Positions 38,086 through 49,677 are shown, counted from the stretch's first letter. The stretch is 64,000 nucleotides of DNA from Panagrolaimus kolymaensis (GCA_028622995.1 JAJQJQ010000012.1:4588001-4652000); one strand, 5' to 3'. Numbers and translations: made by a program. The notes: a model not told the origin generated them from the letters alone.

Positions 38086-38332
38086 ACACGACTGAAGCTA
38101 GAAAATAAGGTTAAATATTAGTATAATAAAGTGTTAAACATGTAAAGGTTAATAAAAGCTGCGACAATTTTATGGAGAAAATTTGCGAGAGAAAAAAAAA
38201 GAATATGTACGCGTTCGTAGTTGTATTCTCCCGCCAAAATAAAAGAGGCAACAATAGTTGAAAAAAACAGCGCAAAATGGGTATATAAAGCCACATATTG
38301 AATTGCATAAAACAAATAATGAAAAATTTTAC

Positions 38333-38824
38333 CATTGAATCATCATCATCATATCCACTAGGTGCCGATTTGAAAGTTTCGTCTGTTTGCCTTGCTTCTT
38401 CATTTTCCTTTGCATCTTCTTTTATTGGCTTTTCAACCATAGGCATTTTATCAACAGGCTTTGATTCTTCAAATTCAACTTTTGGTTTGAAAAGAGCAAC
38501 ACGAGAAGTTTGTTGTGTGACAGGATAAGATTTTGATGGAGTTTCACTTCGTTGTGGCTTCTCATTGAAAGAGCCGGCGGCGGCAGGAACTGAATTTCGC
38601 TTTTTGAATTCAATCGTTTCAAGCTTGAAACGTTCTTCATCTTCATTAGCCATTTGAATCCAACGAGCTCGATCCTTAAGCAAGCGCCATGCATTGAGAG
38701 CAAGAAAAGCTTTTTCGTAAATGTGCATATTCTCATTCTTCCAAAATTGATAAGCACTCCTCGGAGGTTTAGGACCAACATGAACAACTTTCTTAGGCGT
38801 GACACCTGGTTTCTTTCCAGCCAT
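38333..38824 (-). CDS. HMG-box-like ORF, possibly the 5' exon of the Aurora gene
   Basis: One exon of 164 codons, 38824-38333, ending at a GTAAAA donor in phase 0. A TTTCAG upstream at about 38860 may be a spliced-leader acceptor. Residues 16-75 resemble an HMG box (PKPPRSAYQFWKNEN start, later Trp and ERFKLETIEFKKR), but the middle is shortened. The rest is low-complexity, charged and ends in DDDDS. Read without splicing, the frame runs into hydrophobic nonsense and stops only at 38113-38111, about 15 bases before the kinase acceptor. No AATAAA on this strand separates the two. The simplest model joins this exon to 38097, making a 457-aa HMG-Aurora protein. Confidence 0.7.
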
Positions 38825-39529
38825 GGTTAAAAACAAGAAAAGGTTATGAACGATATCTGAAACAAGAATAAAAAATTAATTCAATATAAGTGAGAGGAAA
38901 AATGATACAGATCACGTCACGTAAATTGTGAAAAGATAGGGTGCGACGAAGAAAAAATGGTGTAAAAGTAAAAAATGGCAAAGTTGAGTAAAAACTTTTT
39001 CCAATGATGAAACAAAAGTTTTTTTTGATCACTTGAAAAAATGAGAGAAAGAGAGAGAAATAGAATTTTGACTTAAAATTTTCGCGCCAAAAATAAAATG
39101 TTCGAGAGAGGGAGAAGGCGAAGTCGAATGGGAATCATCGTTAGCTTTGATGCTGAATGCCGATATAAATAAATGTTATAACACAAGTACATATAACAAA
39201 TTTGTGAATTTAAAATTACAAACAAACATTCCATATTTTTTTGATCAATATTTTCTTCTTATTTTTTTGGTTACTACGAAAGTGTTAAGCATTGCATTTT
39301 ATTGGATCATAGATACACAAACAAAAAACATTTGAAAATAACAAAGTGTTGCTTTGAGTGTTATATGAATGCCTTTAAGCCATGCTAAAAATAACTACAT
39401 ACATAAATCTCTCTTTCAAATCGTCTTGTTTTACATAAAACTATTTTTCAATTTATTCTTGACATTTTAAAAACATAAAAGCAATGGTAAACTATCAAAC
39501 AAATAAAAAATAATGAAAATGCTTTATTA
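38825..39529. other. Intergenic
   Basis: About 700 bases including the HMG/Aurora promoter and the 3' flank of the Lys-rich protein. No exon seen. Confidence 0.5.
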
Positions 39530-40342
39530 TTATTTTGGTTGAGGTTTAATATAAGCTGATTGATTTACAGGCATATCGCCCACATAACGAGATCTTCCAT
39601 CATCGACTACAACAGGTTTAGGAGACTTTCCAGGACCCAATGGCGCACCAGGTTTATCATCTTTATGATTGGTTTCTTTCTTCGTATTTTCCACTTTCTT
39701 TTCATCTCCTTTCTTGTATTTCTTTGATGATGTGTCTTTCTTTTCATCACATTTCTTATATTTGATTGATGATACTTCTTTCCTTGCATCTTCTTGAGGA
39801 GCATGTTCATTTTTCTTAGGTGTTTCTGCAGCTTTGAGACCATCGACTTTGGTATTTCCAGGTGCAACAGGTGGTGGTTGACCATCATTTCCTTTAGCCA
39901 TTATTGAAGCATCAGCGCCACCTTTAGATGGTCCATCAGTTTTATCTTCATTTGGTTTTGATTTTGTTTTTGACTTTTTGGCTTCCCTTTTTGTTTTAGC
40001 ATGTATTGCTTCTTTTTCTTCAGCATCTAAAGCAGCTTTCAATTCTGCATCAATTTTTCCTTGTTGTGATGCCGTAAATTTTGTTGATGCTTCTTTTGCT
40101 GCTCCAGTGTCAGTTGCTTGCTTTGCTGTTTCTGGAGCTGGTGCCTAAAAAAACTTGCGATTAGCGTTTACATACCAAAAAATTTTATTTAAAAAACGTA
40201 CCGCAGCTGGAGGAGGCTCTATTTTCTTTTTACTACATGTAATAAAAGTTAGAATACTCAATGTTGAAACAAGTGCAAACCATAAACATGTAAAGCAAAT
40301 GGATTCCAATGGCCATGATGATGAAGATAATACAAACCACAT
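39530..40342 (-). CDS. Single-TM protein with long Lys/Ala/Asp-rich tail
   Basis: Two minus-strand exons: 40342-40202 and 40144-39530; about 251 aa. A TATCAAG acceptor precedes the ATG. One TM segment (about 14-36) is followed by a CSKKK boundary, so the bulk is probably cytosolic. The remaining 210 residues are disordered and rich in Lys, Asp, Ala and Pro, with two close repeats of the kind SSxKYKKxDEKK. The C-terminal 35 residues are less biased (DDGRSRYVGDMP). No family recognised; possibly a membrane tether or scaffold, which is inference. Confidence 0.75.
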
Positions 40343-40549
40343 TTCTTGATAAAACTTTTGATCCAAATAGACGTGTTATTGTTTTGACCAACGAAGGAAA
40401 TGAATGTTCTTTTCACATTTTTTCTTTGAGTAATTTGTCTAAAATAAAAAATGAATTATTTTTAATGAAAAATGTTAATTTTTTAAAGTGATCAAATGGA
40501 AAAAGACGAACAAAATTTTGCAGCGCTAAGCTTGTATGACCCACATCGC

Positions 40550-40621
40550 GGGGGTATAGCTCAGTGGTAGAGCGCTCGCTTCGCATGCGAGAAGTCTGGG
40601 GTTCAATCCCCCATTCCTCCA
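40550..40621 (+). tRNA. tRNA-Ala (anticodon CGC)
   Basis: 72 nt. Acceptor GGGGGTA/TTCCTCC has one T-T mismatch at 6:67 and one G-U pair. The D arm, the anticodon stem CTCGC/GCGAG with loop TTCGCAT (anticodon CGC) and the T arm GGGGTTCAATCCCC are intact. Discriminator A. It was probably once perfect and is likely still functional. Confidence 0.93.
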
Positions 40622-41586
40622 AAGGTTTTTATCTTTTTTATCCTCGTTAGCTACTCAAAAAATAACAATCTTTCATTATCGGTTTATAAACTTTTTATTT
40701 TTACCCTAATTAAAGAGGACTAACGCGCGGATCAAATAAACAAATTTGAATTTGGCATGCTTATTTCAAATACAATTTTTTATAAGTAACAAACAAAAAG
40801 AAAAATATTTTTACATTAATTTTTTGAAATAATTTAAACACGAGTATTCAATTGCGTTAATTTTTTCAAAGAGTTTTTAAAATTTTGGTAAGACGTAAGT
40901 GTTTTGCATTTATATCGAATAAAAGTTGATGTCTCAAAATTTATAAAAATCTAAAAGTGTTAACTTCCTTGTTCAATTAAACTTCCTGGTAGTCTGCCAA
41001 ATAATAAACCAATAAATTTTCCTATTCAATCATAGGAGTAGTAGTTTTCATGTACCCAACATCATCCTTTGTCACGACAGGTGTCAAAAAAAGAAAACAA
41101 CGACAAAAAGAAAAAGAAAAAAAGCACGGATAACGAAAGTAGTAAGTATGTGACACATTTTCTAATAAATTTGAAGGTGGTTAGCAAGCAACTGTTAAAA
41201 GGAATGGATGGGCACATAACAATATTTTTGACCTTTGAATTTAAAACTTAGGTTAAAACGAAAAATACATATATCAGGAGATCTATTTTTTAACTTCCTT
41301 GAGATAAAAAAAGATTTTATTGTTTCTTGTGATGATTAGGAAATGTTTTGAAAAATGGAAACAAAAAAAAAAGAAGCATACATATTTGAATGTCACGCCT
41401 TCTTTTCTTTTTGTTTTTAAAATAATTCACAATAATATTCTTTTGAAGCATGCGATGGATGTGCATCAACAACATGGGTTCAAAATTATATAAATACCGA
41501 AGAAAATCAAAGGGAAAGGTCAAGATTAAATCTTATAAAATAAACTAATATTTTATTTTCTTATTCTCAAACCTTTATTTTAAAAA
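40622..41586. other. Intergenic with small heat-shock gene promoter
   Basis: About 965 bases. A TATATAAATA at 41487-41496 sits about 90 bases before the sHSP start codon. No other feature is supported; I do not see a convincing heat-shock element array. Confidence 0.45.
41487..41496 (+). promoter_or_regulatory. Possible TATA box of the small heat-shock gene
   Basis: TATATAAATA, about 90 bases upstream of the ATG at 41587. In this AT-rich background such a match is only weak evidence. Confidence 0.3.
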
Positions 41587-42297
41587 ATGTCAACTTCAAT
41601 TATTAATCGTCGATCGTCATTAACTCTTCCACCATTATCACCTTCAATGGATGGAAACTTTACAACGCCACCTGAAAGTCCCATAAAACAACAACAACCC
41701 ACATGGACGGAACAACATGAAGTTGATCGACAACGAAATAAATTTGGTACTAAAAGTAAAATTATTCGTCGTCAATCATCTTCGGATTGGGAAAATCCAA
41801 AGTAAGCGATTATAAGTTTTTTTTTGAGAAAAGCTATTAACGAAGCGATTGTTTAGAAGCAGTGAATCTAATAACAAACTTGCAACTGTTAGTAATAATG
41901 ACAATCATTTTCAAGCTAAAATTGATTTGAATGCATGGAGCAACTTTGACATCGATGAAATTGATGTAAGTTTTTGATAACTTTTTTTTGGAGTCATAAA
42001 GTTCCATGCATTTCCCAAAATCTTAATTACCTCCATTTTTAGGTTAACGTTTACGGCTATGATGTCCTTGTTCATGCTCGAAAAGAGGATCCCTTCAATC
42101 CCAATATGGCTAAAGCAGAAATCAATCGACAATATCGTCTTCCCGATGATGTTGATCTTGAAACCGTTAAACTTCGTCGAAATAAACTTCGACGTGAAAT
42201 TTCTGTTGATGCTGAAAAACGTGATGGATATGGTAAAGATGTATCATTTGCAGTTTTTGATGCAACAAACAAAAGCCCCAATACCAAATACGTTTAA
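41587..42297 (+). CDS. Small heat shock protein (alpha-crystallin/HSP20 family)
   Basis: Three exons: 41587-41801, 41860-41965, 42043-42297; about 191 aa. The first 100 residues are polar and Ser/Pro/Gln-rich. The third exon holds the second half of an alpha-crystallin domain: YDVLVHARKE, then INRQYRLPDDVD, then LRREISVDAEK, matching the conserved beta strands 7-9 of HSP20 proteins. The usual V-S-L-G-L glycine of that last strand is replaced by Arg, so it is a diverged member. sHSPs are ATP-independent holdases. The exon 2 acceptor is GAAG (41856-41859), forced by frame. Confidence 0.82.
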
Positions 42298-43611
42298 ATC
42301 CTTTCATCCAAGCAACAACATGCATTCTTCCCAAAAAAATCTGTCGTGATTTTTTTCTGCCAAAAATTTTGCTTTTCTTTTTTTTCCATTAAAATACATT
42401 TCCGGTGTTTATAATATTTTATCCTTGCATTTTATTGGTGTTCATAAATATGTTATTAATCATTGCAAAAAATTTATTTTAATAACTGTAATTTTTGTAA
42501 AATATTTAACCTTTTTTTGTTATGCAACAAAATAATAAACTTTTTGTTATTTTATTTCTTCTTTTCACTTTGAAAAAAATGCACGAGAAAAAATCAAATG
42601 GGTTGTTGTTTAAATTTTCGAGCAACATCCACAAAACGTGAAATTTAAGTGACAAATTGACATGTTGATGATGGCGAGATACTCATTCTTCGAAAAAGTG
42701 GCAATTAGCGTGTCTTTAAAAAAAACATACATATTATTTTTCTTTCTGTTGATTGTGTATGTATTTTTTATTTTTATAAAAGCATTTTAAACAACAATAA
42801 CTTACATAATTTTGAACTTTGTTAACGCCATCGACCACAAAGAAAAAAAAAGAGAGATAAAAGAGATATTTGATGTGTCAGTCAAAAATTCGATAAAAAA
42901 AAGGTGATGAGGTTAAAAAAACAAAATGTGGTTGGTTTATTTCAAATATATTCTTAAAATAACAAAAACACGTCTTTCGTTTATTGTTTATTTATATTGA
43001 TGGATTTTAAAATTATTTTAATGTGTTTGTTGTTAGTTGACATAAATTGTGGAATGTGATAGAAATTTCTTGAACGCTTTTTTTTCAGCTGTTCTTATTT
43101 TTGCCGCAAAGCAATGAATGGTTTCAAGCCAAAGTTTTTCTTTTAAAATAACATCTTTGATGACGACATTTTGAAAGTGGTTTTTATTTTGAACGGAAAC
43201 AAAAGCAGCGATAATAGTTTCCGATAAATCTGCCTTTTTTGTTGTAAAAACTACAAAAAAGGCAGAAACAATAACAAAAGAATTTGATGAATGTGTTTTG
43301 TTGCACAATATCGTTCTTTTGTTTGGAAAGCACACGTTTGTCTCCATCGATTTATTATTACATAAACATTAAAGCCTTCAACATTTTTGAATACGGTATT
43401 AAAATTCTTATGAACAATAAAGCAAATCCAAGCATCACATAAAAAATAAAATAAATAAAAAAGAAATAGTGTAAACAAATTTGATGAAAATGACCGAGCC
43501 AATGTTCTTTTCTTTCATATAAAAATAATACACTTTAAGCCTATTTAAAAATAAAGTTACTTTGAAGCTTTTCCACAAAAAATATGATACAAAAAAAGAA
43601 AAAAAAAGTTT
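42298..43611. other. Intergenic
   Basis: About 1.3 kb. Minus-strand open frames at 43033-43502 are AT-driven and lack family or splice support. Nothing else seen. Confidence 0.45.
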
Positions 43612-43712
43612 GCCAGCCAGCCGGATTCGAACCAGCGCCCTAAGGCTTTTGTGACTCGAACATAACATGTTCTTGTCACATGCCCTTGCTCTAGCCACTG
43701 AGCTATAGCTGG
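43612..43712 (-). tRNA. Intron-containing tRNA with Tyr-like body and GTG (His) anticodon
   Basis: 101 nt. Acceptor CCAGCTA/TGGCTGG, D stem GCTC/GAGC, anticodon stem AGGGC/GCCTT and T arm GCTGG-TTCGAAT-CCGGC are all paired. Removing an intron at the canonical site one base 3' of the anticodon leaves loop ATGTGAA with anticodon GTG. The intron folds as a long hairpin (TGTGAC/GTCACA plus GAACAT/ATGTTC) that includes the anticodon. The body resembles the tRNA-Tyr at 51081. The discriminator is C rather than the Tyr A. Confidence 0.75.
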
Positions 43713-43914
43713 AACAAAATCCATTTTTTTCTTTTGGCTTTTAAAAAAAGATGATAAAGAAAAAACTCATTGCCGTCAATTTTTTTATCACAAATTCCAA
43801 GCTTTTCGATGATTATCTAATTACGTAAGAGGAATTTTAAAGTTATCTAATAGCCGAGATATTCAATGTCTTTTTTTCTCAACGGAATCAGTTTTTAAAA
43901 GAAAAAAAGAATTT

Positions 43915-44016
43915 CCCAGCCAGCTGGATTCGAACCAGCGACCTATGGTCCTTATGGCCTCGAACATAACATGTTCCGAAACCGTTACCATTGCTTTACC
44001 ACTGGGCTATGGTTGG
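43915..44016 (-). pseudogene. Degenerate tandem copy of the intron-containing tRNA
   Basis: 102 nt, about 304 bases from the copy at 43612-43712, with matching flanks. It keeps the GAACAT-GTT-ATGTTC intron hairpin and T arm but has an acceptor mismatch (4:69), a damaged D stem, A instead of T at position 33 and apparent anticodon CGG. Probably nonfunctional. Confidence 0.7.
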
Positions 44017-45093
44017 AACGAAATCCATTTGTTTCTTTTGACTTTAAAAAAAAGGTAATAAAGTAAAAATTCATTAGCGCCGCAGAAAATCTAACTAGAG
44101 GGTTAAAAGCTCAAAAATAATAATTGTCAAATAACCTCCTTGCTGGATTTAGCTATATTAACACCAATATTTCCAAAGTCCATCGAAAACCGATGATTTG
44201 GTTTTTATAAATTTATTTATTTCACGATATTTAAAAAAATGCTTTGATGCACTTTAAATTACTAATACATTACATATTTTTACTCAATGTCATTACACAG
44301 ATAAGGAATAATTCACAATAATGGTATAATTGTGGCGACGGTGATACAATTCTTACTTTCTAAGATGATAGCTTGAAAATATGTTTTTATGTTTACTATT
44401 ATTCCATGAAATCATTGAATTTATGCAATCATTTATTTATTAATTGAATTAAATCCACCTTCTCACTTTTTTCTTCATTACTTTGTTATTCAAAAATGGT
44501 TAACACTTGATTTTAAAAAACCTCAACGATTTGTAATAAAAAATTTAAATCACATCGTTAAAATCCGCCCAAACATACAAACAGCAAAGACCCATCAATT
44601 GAGGAAGCATGAGATTGCCACAAACTTTTTATTTTATTTTGAAAGAAGTGTATTTCGTCCATCTTTCACAGTCTTTTTTTATTTTAGGGTCAGTTGCTTG
44701 CTACTCAAGTATTAGTCCCATGCGCAAAAAGTTTGGCAAGCAGGCAACTGTCCTCCTTTTGAGTGAATCATCAAGCAAGCAATAAGGCTCTCAGGATATT
44801 TATTATCGCCGCAGCAATGATGGCATTTTATCGATTTGTTTTTTTTCGTGCTCTGAGAGAAAAAAGAAAGAAAAGAGCGAGAGAGAAAAAAGCTCTTTGA
44901 ACTTTTTCTTTCTTTTCACTTCCTTCAATTTTCTTTGGTTCAGTCACTTTCAATTTTTATCTGATTTTTTTCGATTTTGTTTTTTCTCAATCTCTTCCTG
45001 CTGCTGTTGTTCAAATAGCTTCAATTCACTTCCGTTCGTTCAAATTTTGATATCTTCTTCATTTTTTTTCAAATTCAAATCAAATCAATCATC
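44017..45093. other. Intergenic
   Basis: About 1.1 kb. The first 70 bases are duplicated tRNA flank. The rest is the promoter region of the small TM gene. No exon seen. Confidence 0.45.
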
Positions 45094-45411
45094 ATGTCTA
45101 TTGGTCTTGGATTCTGCTCTGATAACTCTCCTGATTGCTCTGAATTATATCCAACCATATTTATTATTGTTATATTGATTGCTCTCATCATTATTTGTGG
45201 TCCATGGTGTATTTTTGCATTTCGTGATAAAGGAGCTCAAGATTCAATCAATGGAACACTTGGAAGTATCAAAACCAAAACTCGAAATATTATTCAATCA
45301 ACTCCACTTCGAAAATATTATGTCAAGAAACCAAAAAATTCAACAACAACAACAAGCTATGGAGAAAATAAAGTTATGATTACTATTGATGATAATGTTT
45401 TTGATGCTTAG
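45094..45411 (+). CDS. Small single-TM protein, not recognised
   Basis: A single-exon frame of 105 aa. The first 17 residues carry two Cys, then a strong TM segment (about 19-43, isoleucine-rich, ending in a CGPWCIF stretch), then a basic and Thr-rich cytosolic tail. An AATAAAGC signal lies at about 45508. The lack of introns is unusual here, but codon use and the 3' signal support a real gene. Confidence 0.65.
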   Translation: MSIGLGFCSDNSPDCSELYPTIFIIVILIALIIICGPWCIFAFRDKGAQDSINGTLGSIKTKTRNIIQSTPLRKYYVKKPKNSTTTTSYGENKVMITIDDNVFDA

Positions 45412-45690
45412 TCCTCGTTTTGTATGTCTGTATTAACCTTTTACGTGTGTTCTATTTTTTGTTATTTATTATTTTTATATGTTCTTGTTATTATCTTGTT
45501 CATTCAATAAAGCTTTAAAAAGAAAAAGAAGGATCCATAAAGACATTGCTTGGAAAAAAAGAGAAAAATAATTGCAAATTCAAAGTTAAAAACCAAACAA
45601 GAAAGTTAAGAAATCCTTTTATTGCACATATAAATTTTTACATACACAGAATACAAAAAATAAGAGAATCTTGTGTTTACGAGTCCATTT

Positions 45691-47208
45691 TCAAATTGCC
45701 ATTGTTGAACTATTGCTGAGAGCCTAAAAAACGAACATATGAATTTAAGAAAAGAAAAGAATATTTATAACTTACAGTTTGGATATTGGTTTCACTTGGA
45801 TTTTCTAAAGCTGTTTTGACTGAAGTATCGGCAGGTGTAAGCTGACTTTGAGTTGGAGCATTACCAAGATTTTTTGCACTTGAAGCAGCACGACCATCAA
45901 AGCTTTGAGGAGTTTGACCAAATCGATGATGAGGGCCTTGAATTTCTGTGACAGAACGTTGTGGATCAGGTTGAAGAAAGCCAATACCAGATTGTTGTTT
46001 AAGCTGTTGTTCCAAATGAGCACGAGTTGATTCAGTTATTTCGAGAGCAGTTACAACATTTGAAGTAGGAAGACATGAACTTTGATTAGTTGGAGTTGAT
46101 GCGGCCGATCCAAAGATATGCGTATTATCAATTTCAGATGTGAGTGGTTCAATAGCAGTACCAACATTTGATTCAGGACGATCACGATGAACATTTGTCA
46201 TTGACTCAGCTGTTCGCAAAGCTAACGAAGGAGAACATGGTGAAATTGCAGTACTGATATTGGATTCTAAACGATCATGGAAGCTTCGAGAATGCGCAGT
46301 TTTCAAAGATAATTGACCATCAGCAGGTGAACGAGCAGCAGATTTTAGACGAAGAGTTCGAGGACTTTGAGCAGTTGGAGCTAAAAAAAGAGTATTTTAA
46401 GACAAATGTTTACATTCAAAAAAAAAGTTAAAAGTAAACTTGCATTTTGCTGTAACAACTTCATCTTCTTCTTCACGAATATCAGTTCCTGAAGCACTCA
46501 TTTTTCCAATCTTGAGTTCTTTCTTGTACTTTTTGATAACATCACGGAATAATTCACGACCCAATAAACGACGAAGTTGATGAAATGTTAAACGAACATC
46601 TGTTACGCTTGCTTTAACATGAGGTGATTGGTAGAGACGAGCGGTATGAACATCACAATCATCTTCAAGTGCAGTATGAAGAGATTCAGCTTGAACAGCG
46701 GTATTCTAAAAATCAAAGGAGCATTTCTAATATTAAAAGAAATCAAAAGTAAAACATACCACATTAGTTGCAGATACGGCTTCACGTGCAGTATGAGTAG
46801 TTCCTTCACAATGAACAAAGTAAAGAGCTCCATTAATCATTGCTGGTTGATAGAAGCCATCATCATAAGTTGAAAGACGTTCACGGAATGATTTCATTGA
46901 GATGATCTGAAAAGTGATGATGAAGTAACGTTTAATTATAACGAAAGCGAAAGTAAACTTACATTTCCTTTGATTACTTGTTCATCTTGAGTTGGACGAG
47001 GAACTTCATCACCTTTGACATAATTATAAGCAGGATTTGATGTTGCTGTGCGCCATGAATTCAAAACTGGTAATTGATATTGACTCAAGGTTTGAGATGG
47101 AATTCTTTGTGATGTTGGTCCTTGATTGAAAGCATATTCAGAAGGCACATCTTTCAATGTTGGAAAACCATGAAGTAAATATCCACTTTGAATTACATGA
47201 GGTTCCAT
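45691..47208 (-). CDS. Low-complexity protein with repeated [ST]N[VI]xTA motif
   Basis: Five minus-strand exons: 47208-46963, 46906-46760, 46705-46444, 46380-45776, 45723-45691; about 430 aa. Intron 3 must use a GC donor (GCAAGT at 46443-46438): the nearby GT gives a frame that stops at once. Residues 83-130 form a compact segment (SFRERLSTYDDGFYQP, ALYFVH), then a basic helix-rich region (LTFHQLRRLLGRELFRDVIKKYKKE). The second half is Ser/Thr/Gln-rich with at least six copies of the form [ST]N[VI]xTA[VIL], two of them spanning exon joins. A segment with IGFLQP...TE.Q...G..PQS recurs in the next gene. Not recognised; possibly a nuclear or scaffolding protein. Confidence 0.72.
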
Positions 47209-47564
47209 AATTTCACACCAAGAAAACAAGAGAGCGAAGAAGAAGCAACCGACCAATTGATTGAGAAATAAAAAGCTTTGACGATGAAATCAATGCTTAA
47301 ATAGACTATATTAAAAAATGAAGTAAACGTGGATAATGTTCATGCAAATTTTAAAAATTTGAAAGGATCGTGCATGGAAATTCTAACCTCAATCATACTA
47401 TGCTATTTAGTATATGTAAAAAATAGAGGTGAAAATTTTAAATTTATTATAAACATGCAAAACACAACAGATCAAATAACAAAAGCATACAAAAGTTAAC
47501 AAAAAAAAACATTACAAAAATAGTTGGGTTTGAAGTTCACAATGCCGCTTGAAGCAGTACGATA

Positions 47565-48764
47565 TTAAGAGCTTTGAGGATGTCGACCAATTTGAAGACG
47601 AAGCTTCTGATATTCGGTGAAAGACTGTTGAGGATGAAGAAAACCAATACGTCTTCGATAAAATGCACGAATAGGTTTATTCTTTTTTAGAACAGCTGCT
47701 TGATGTTGACCTGAGAAGCCATGAGAAGGTTGAGCGATAACATGGACAGGATTTTCTTGGTTCAAATAAGCAGGAAAAGATCGAGTAGGTTGATTGAAAA
47801 GAGCATGAAAAGGATCGGCATCTTTGGGTGCAACAATATCAGGAGATTTTATTATTTGAACATCCATTTCACAAGCATTATCACCCATCGGTGGAAAATC
47901 GGCAGTTGAAGGAGACGTTGTACCATCAGTGCCACCCATGGTTTTAACATCATTCAGCGTATTATCATTTGCATTATAAGTTGACGACAGATCCAAATCT
48001 TTACCAAGCTCATCTTCTTTTTGCATGATTGGCGAACATTTAGAAGTGGCTTTGGAATTTAACTTGATACCAGCTCCACAGGAACTCTTTTGTTCTTTTT
48101 CTTTTTCATTTCTTGTTATTATTGTGTAAAAAGCCGCATCTCCATTTGAAATATTAAAATGTCGAGCTGTTTGAACCATAGTGTGATCAACAGTATATTC
48201 CTTAATTTGAGAAATAACATCGGCATCCAAACTACGATTTCGACAACGACGTGGAGCAGATTCAACTTGATTTTCATTTGACATTGTTTTCGTACCACTT
48301 TGTTTAGGCACACAAGTTGTTTGATTTTGAGCAGGAGTTGTTGTGGAAAACGCTGGCACAGGTTGAGAAGATAAAAATGTTGGAGGCTAAAAAATTAAAG
48401 ATAAAATTATTAGGGAAACTAAAGGTTGATGAACAATTATGATACTTACTTCTATGACTGGTGGTGGCGTTATTAGACCATAAGATGCCAAAGTAGCTAA
48501 AGCATTATAAAGAGATAACGATGGACACACAGAACTTGATTGAGATAAATTCGGTGAAGGACGTTTTGAGCACATCGAATAAGAACATGCTTCGATAATA
48601 TTTGACTTGGCAAGAAGATCAAATTTGTGACCAACATATTTCTTTATTTCATTCAAGAGGTCGTACAGCTCATCCCGAGTAACAGGTTTTCGAGGTTGAC
48701 CACTTTGACCATCGCTTTCAGGAATCAACGCAGGACGATTTGAAGGTGTTGTAGAACTTTCCAT
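47565..48764 (-). CDS. Ser/Thr-rich protein with possible helix-turn-helix
   Basis: Two minus-strand exons: 48764-48450 and 48386-47565; about 378 aa. A TTTTTAG acceptor lies 10 bases before the ATG. Residues about 20-45 form an amphipathic helix (DELYDLLNEIKKYVG). A basic segment RRCRNRS is followed by a helix-turn-helix-like stretch (DADVISQIKEYTV, then MVQTARHFNISNGDA), suggesting DNA binding. The rest is disordered. The C-terminus (IGFLHP...TEYQ...G-HPQSS) is related to the upstream-adjacent gene at 45691-47208, so the two may be diverged tandem paralogs. A transcriptional role is inference. Confidence 0.72.
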
Positions 48765-49677
48765 AACAAGAAATCTAAAAAGTATGTTGGGTTAAAAGAA
48801 TCCAAACTATTATTCACGACGTTTTTTCGTTGTTGAAAATTTAAAAGGTTTAAATATGGTAAGGATCAAAAATTAGCAACATTGCACGCGTAAAAAATAT
48901 GAAATGAAGCATAAATAAAAAATGCTAAAATAACTAAGAACTCAGCAACAACAAAAAAAGAAATCCTAAAATTTTCAAAGCTTCAAAAATAATTCAATGC
49001 TACTACATACATAAATACCGTACATAGAATTCATTTTGCGTTATGAGAAATAGCGGGATACTTTACCTTTAAAAAAAAGTAATTTCGTAAACTAAAACTT
49101 GGATCCATCCTAATTTTGATCGTTTTTGAATATTTTTTACACATAATTTTCGACAAAAAAATGTTAAAAGAATTCAAAAAAATAATTACTAATAATTTTT
49201 AGACTGATAATTATTTTTGTATGAATACATAAGAATTAACGCAAAGATAGTGTATTTCTTGATGGTTCTTATGCGACTTTTTTTTATAAATAATTTTTAA
49301 CTTATAAAAAATATTTGGAAAAAAGCACATATTTGAAAGAAATGGTTGAGTTTTTGGATAATATTATAGCATCAAAATATGGCTTTCAAATTTTATATCA
49401 ATCTTTCTTCTTTTTTTTGTTTATTTATTAATCTGAAGCCAATATGCTTATCAGCTACTATAACCATACCTTCCAATAACCTTTTTTTGTTGTAGTTAAG
49501 ATTGAGTAATTTTTTAAGTGAGTTTTATATAATTTATTGCAATTCATTGAAATAAAAGGATGAGATGAAAAAAAAATAATAATACAAAGCTACGAAAAAA
49601 AGAAGATACCCGAAATTTTATTAATCAGTAATAAGTGTTTTTTTTGACTAGATATGTAATTTATAAATATGATAATA
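48765..49677. other. Intergenic
   Basis: About 900 bases with no recognisable feature. Confidence 0.45.

Noticed and set aside
43033..43698. Overlapping minus-strand open frames
   Set aside because: AT-driven composition, no motif, and one overlaps the tRNA gene.
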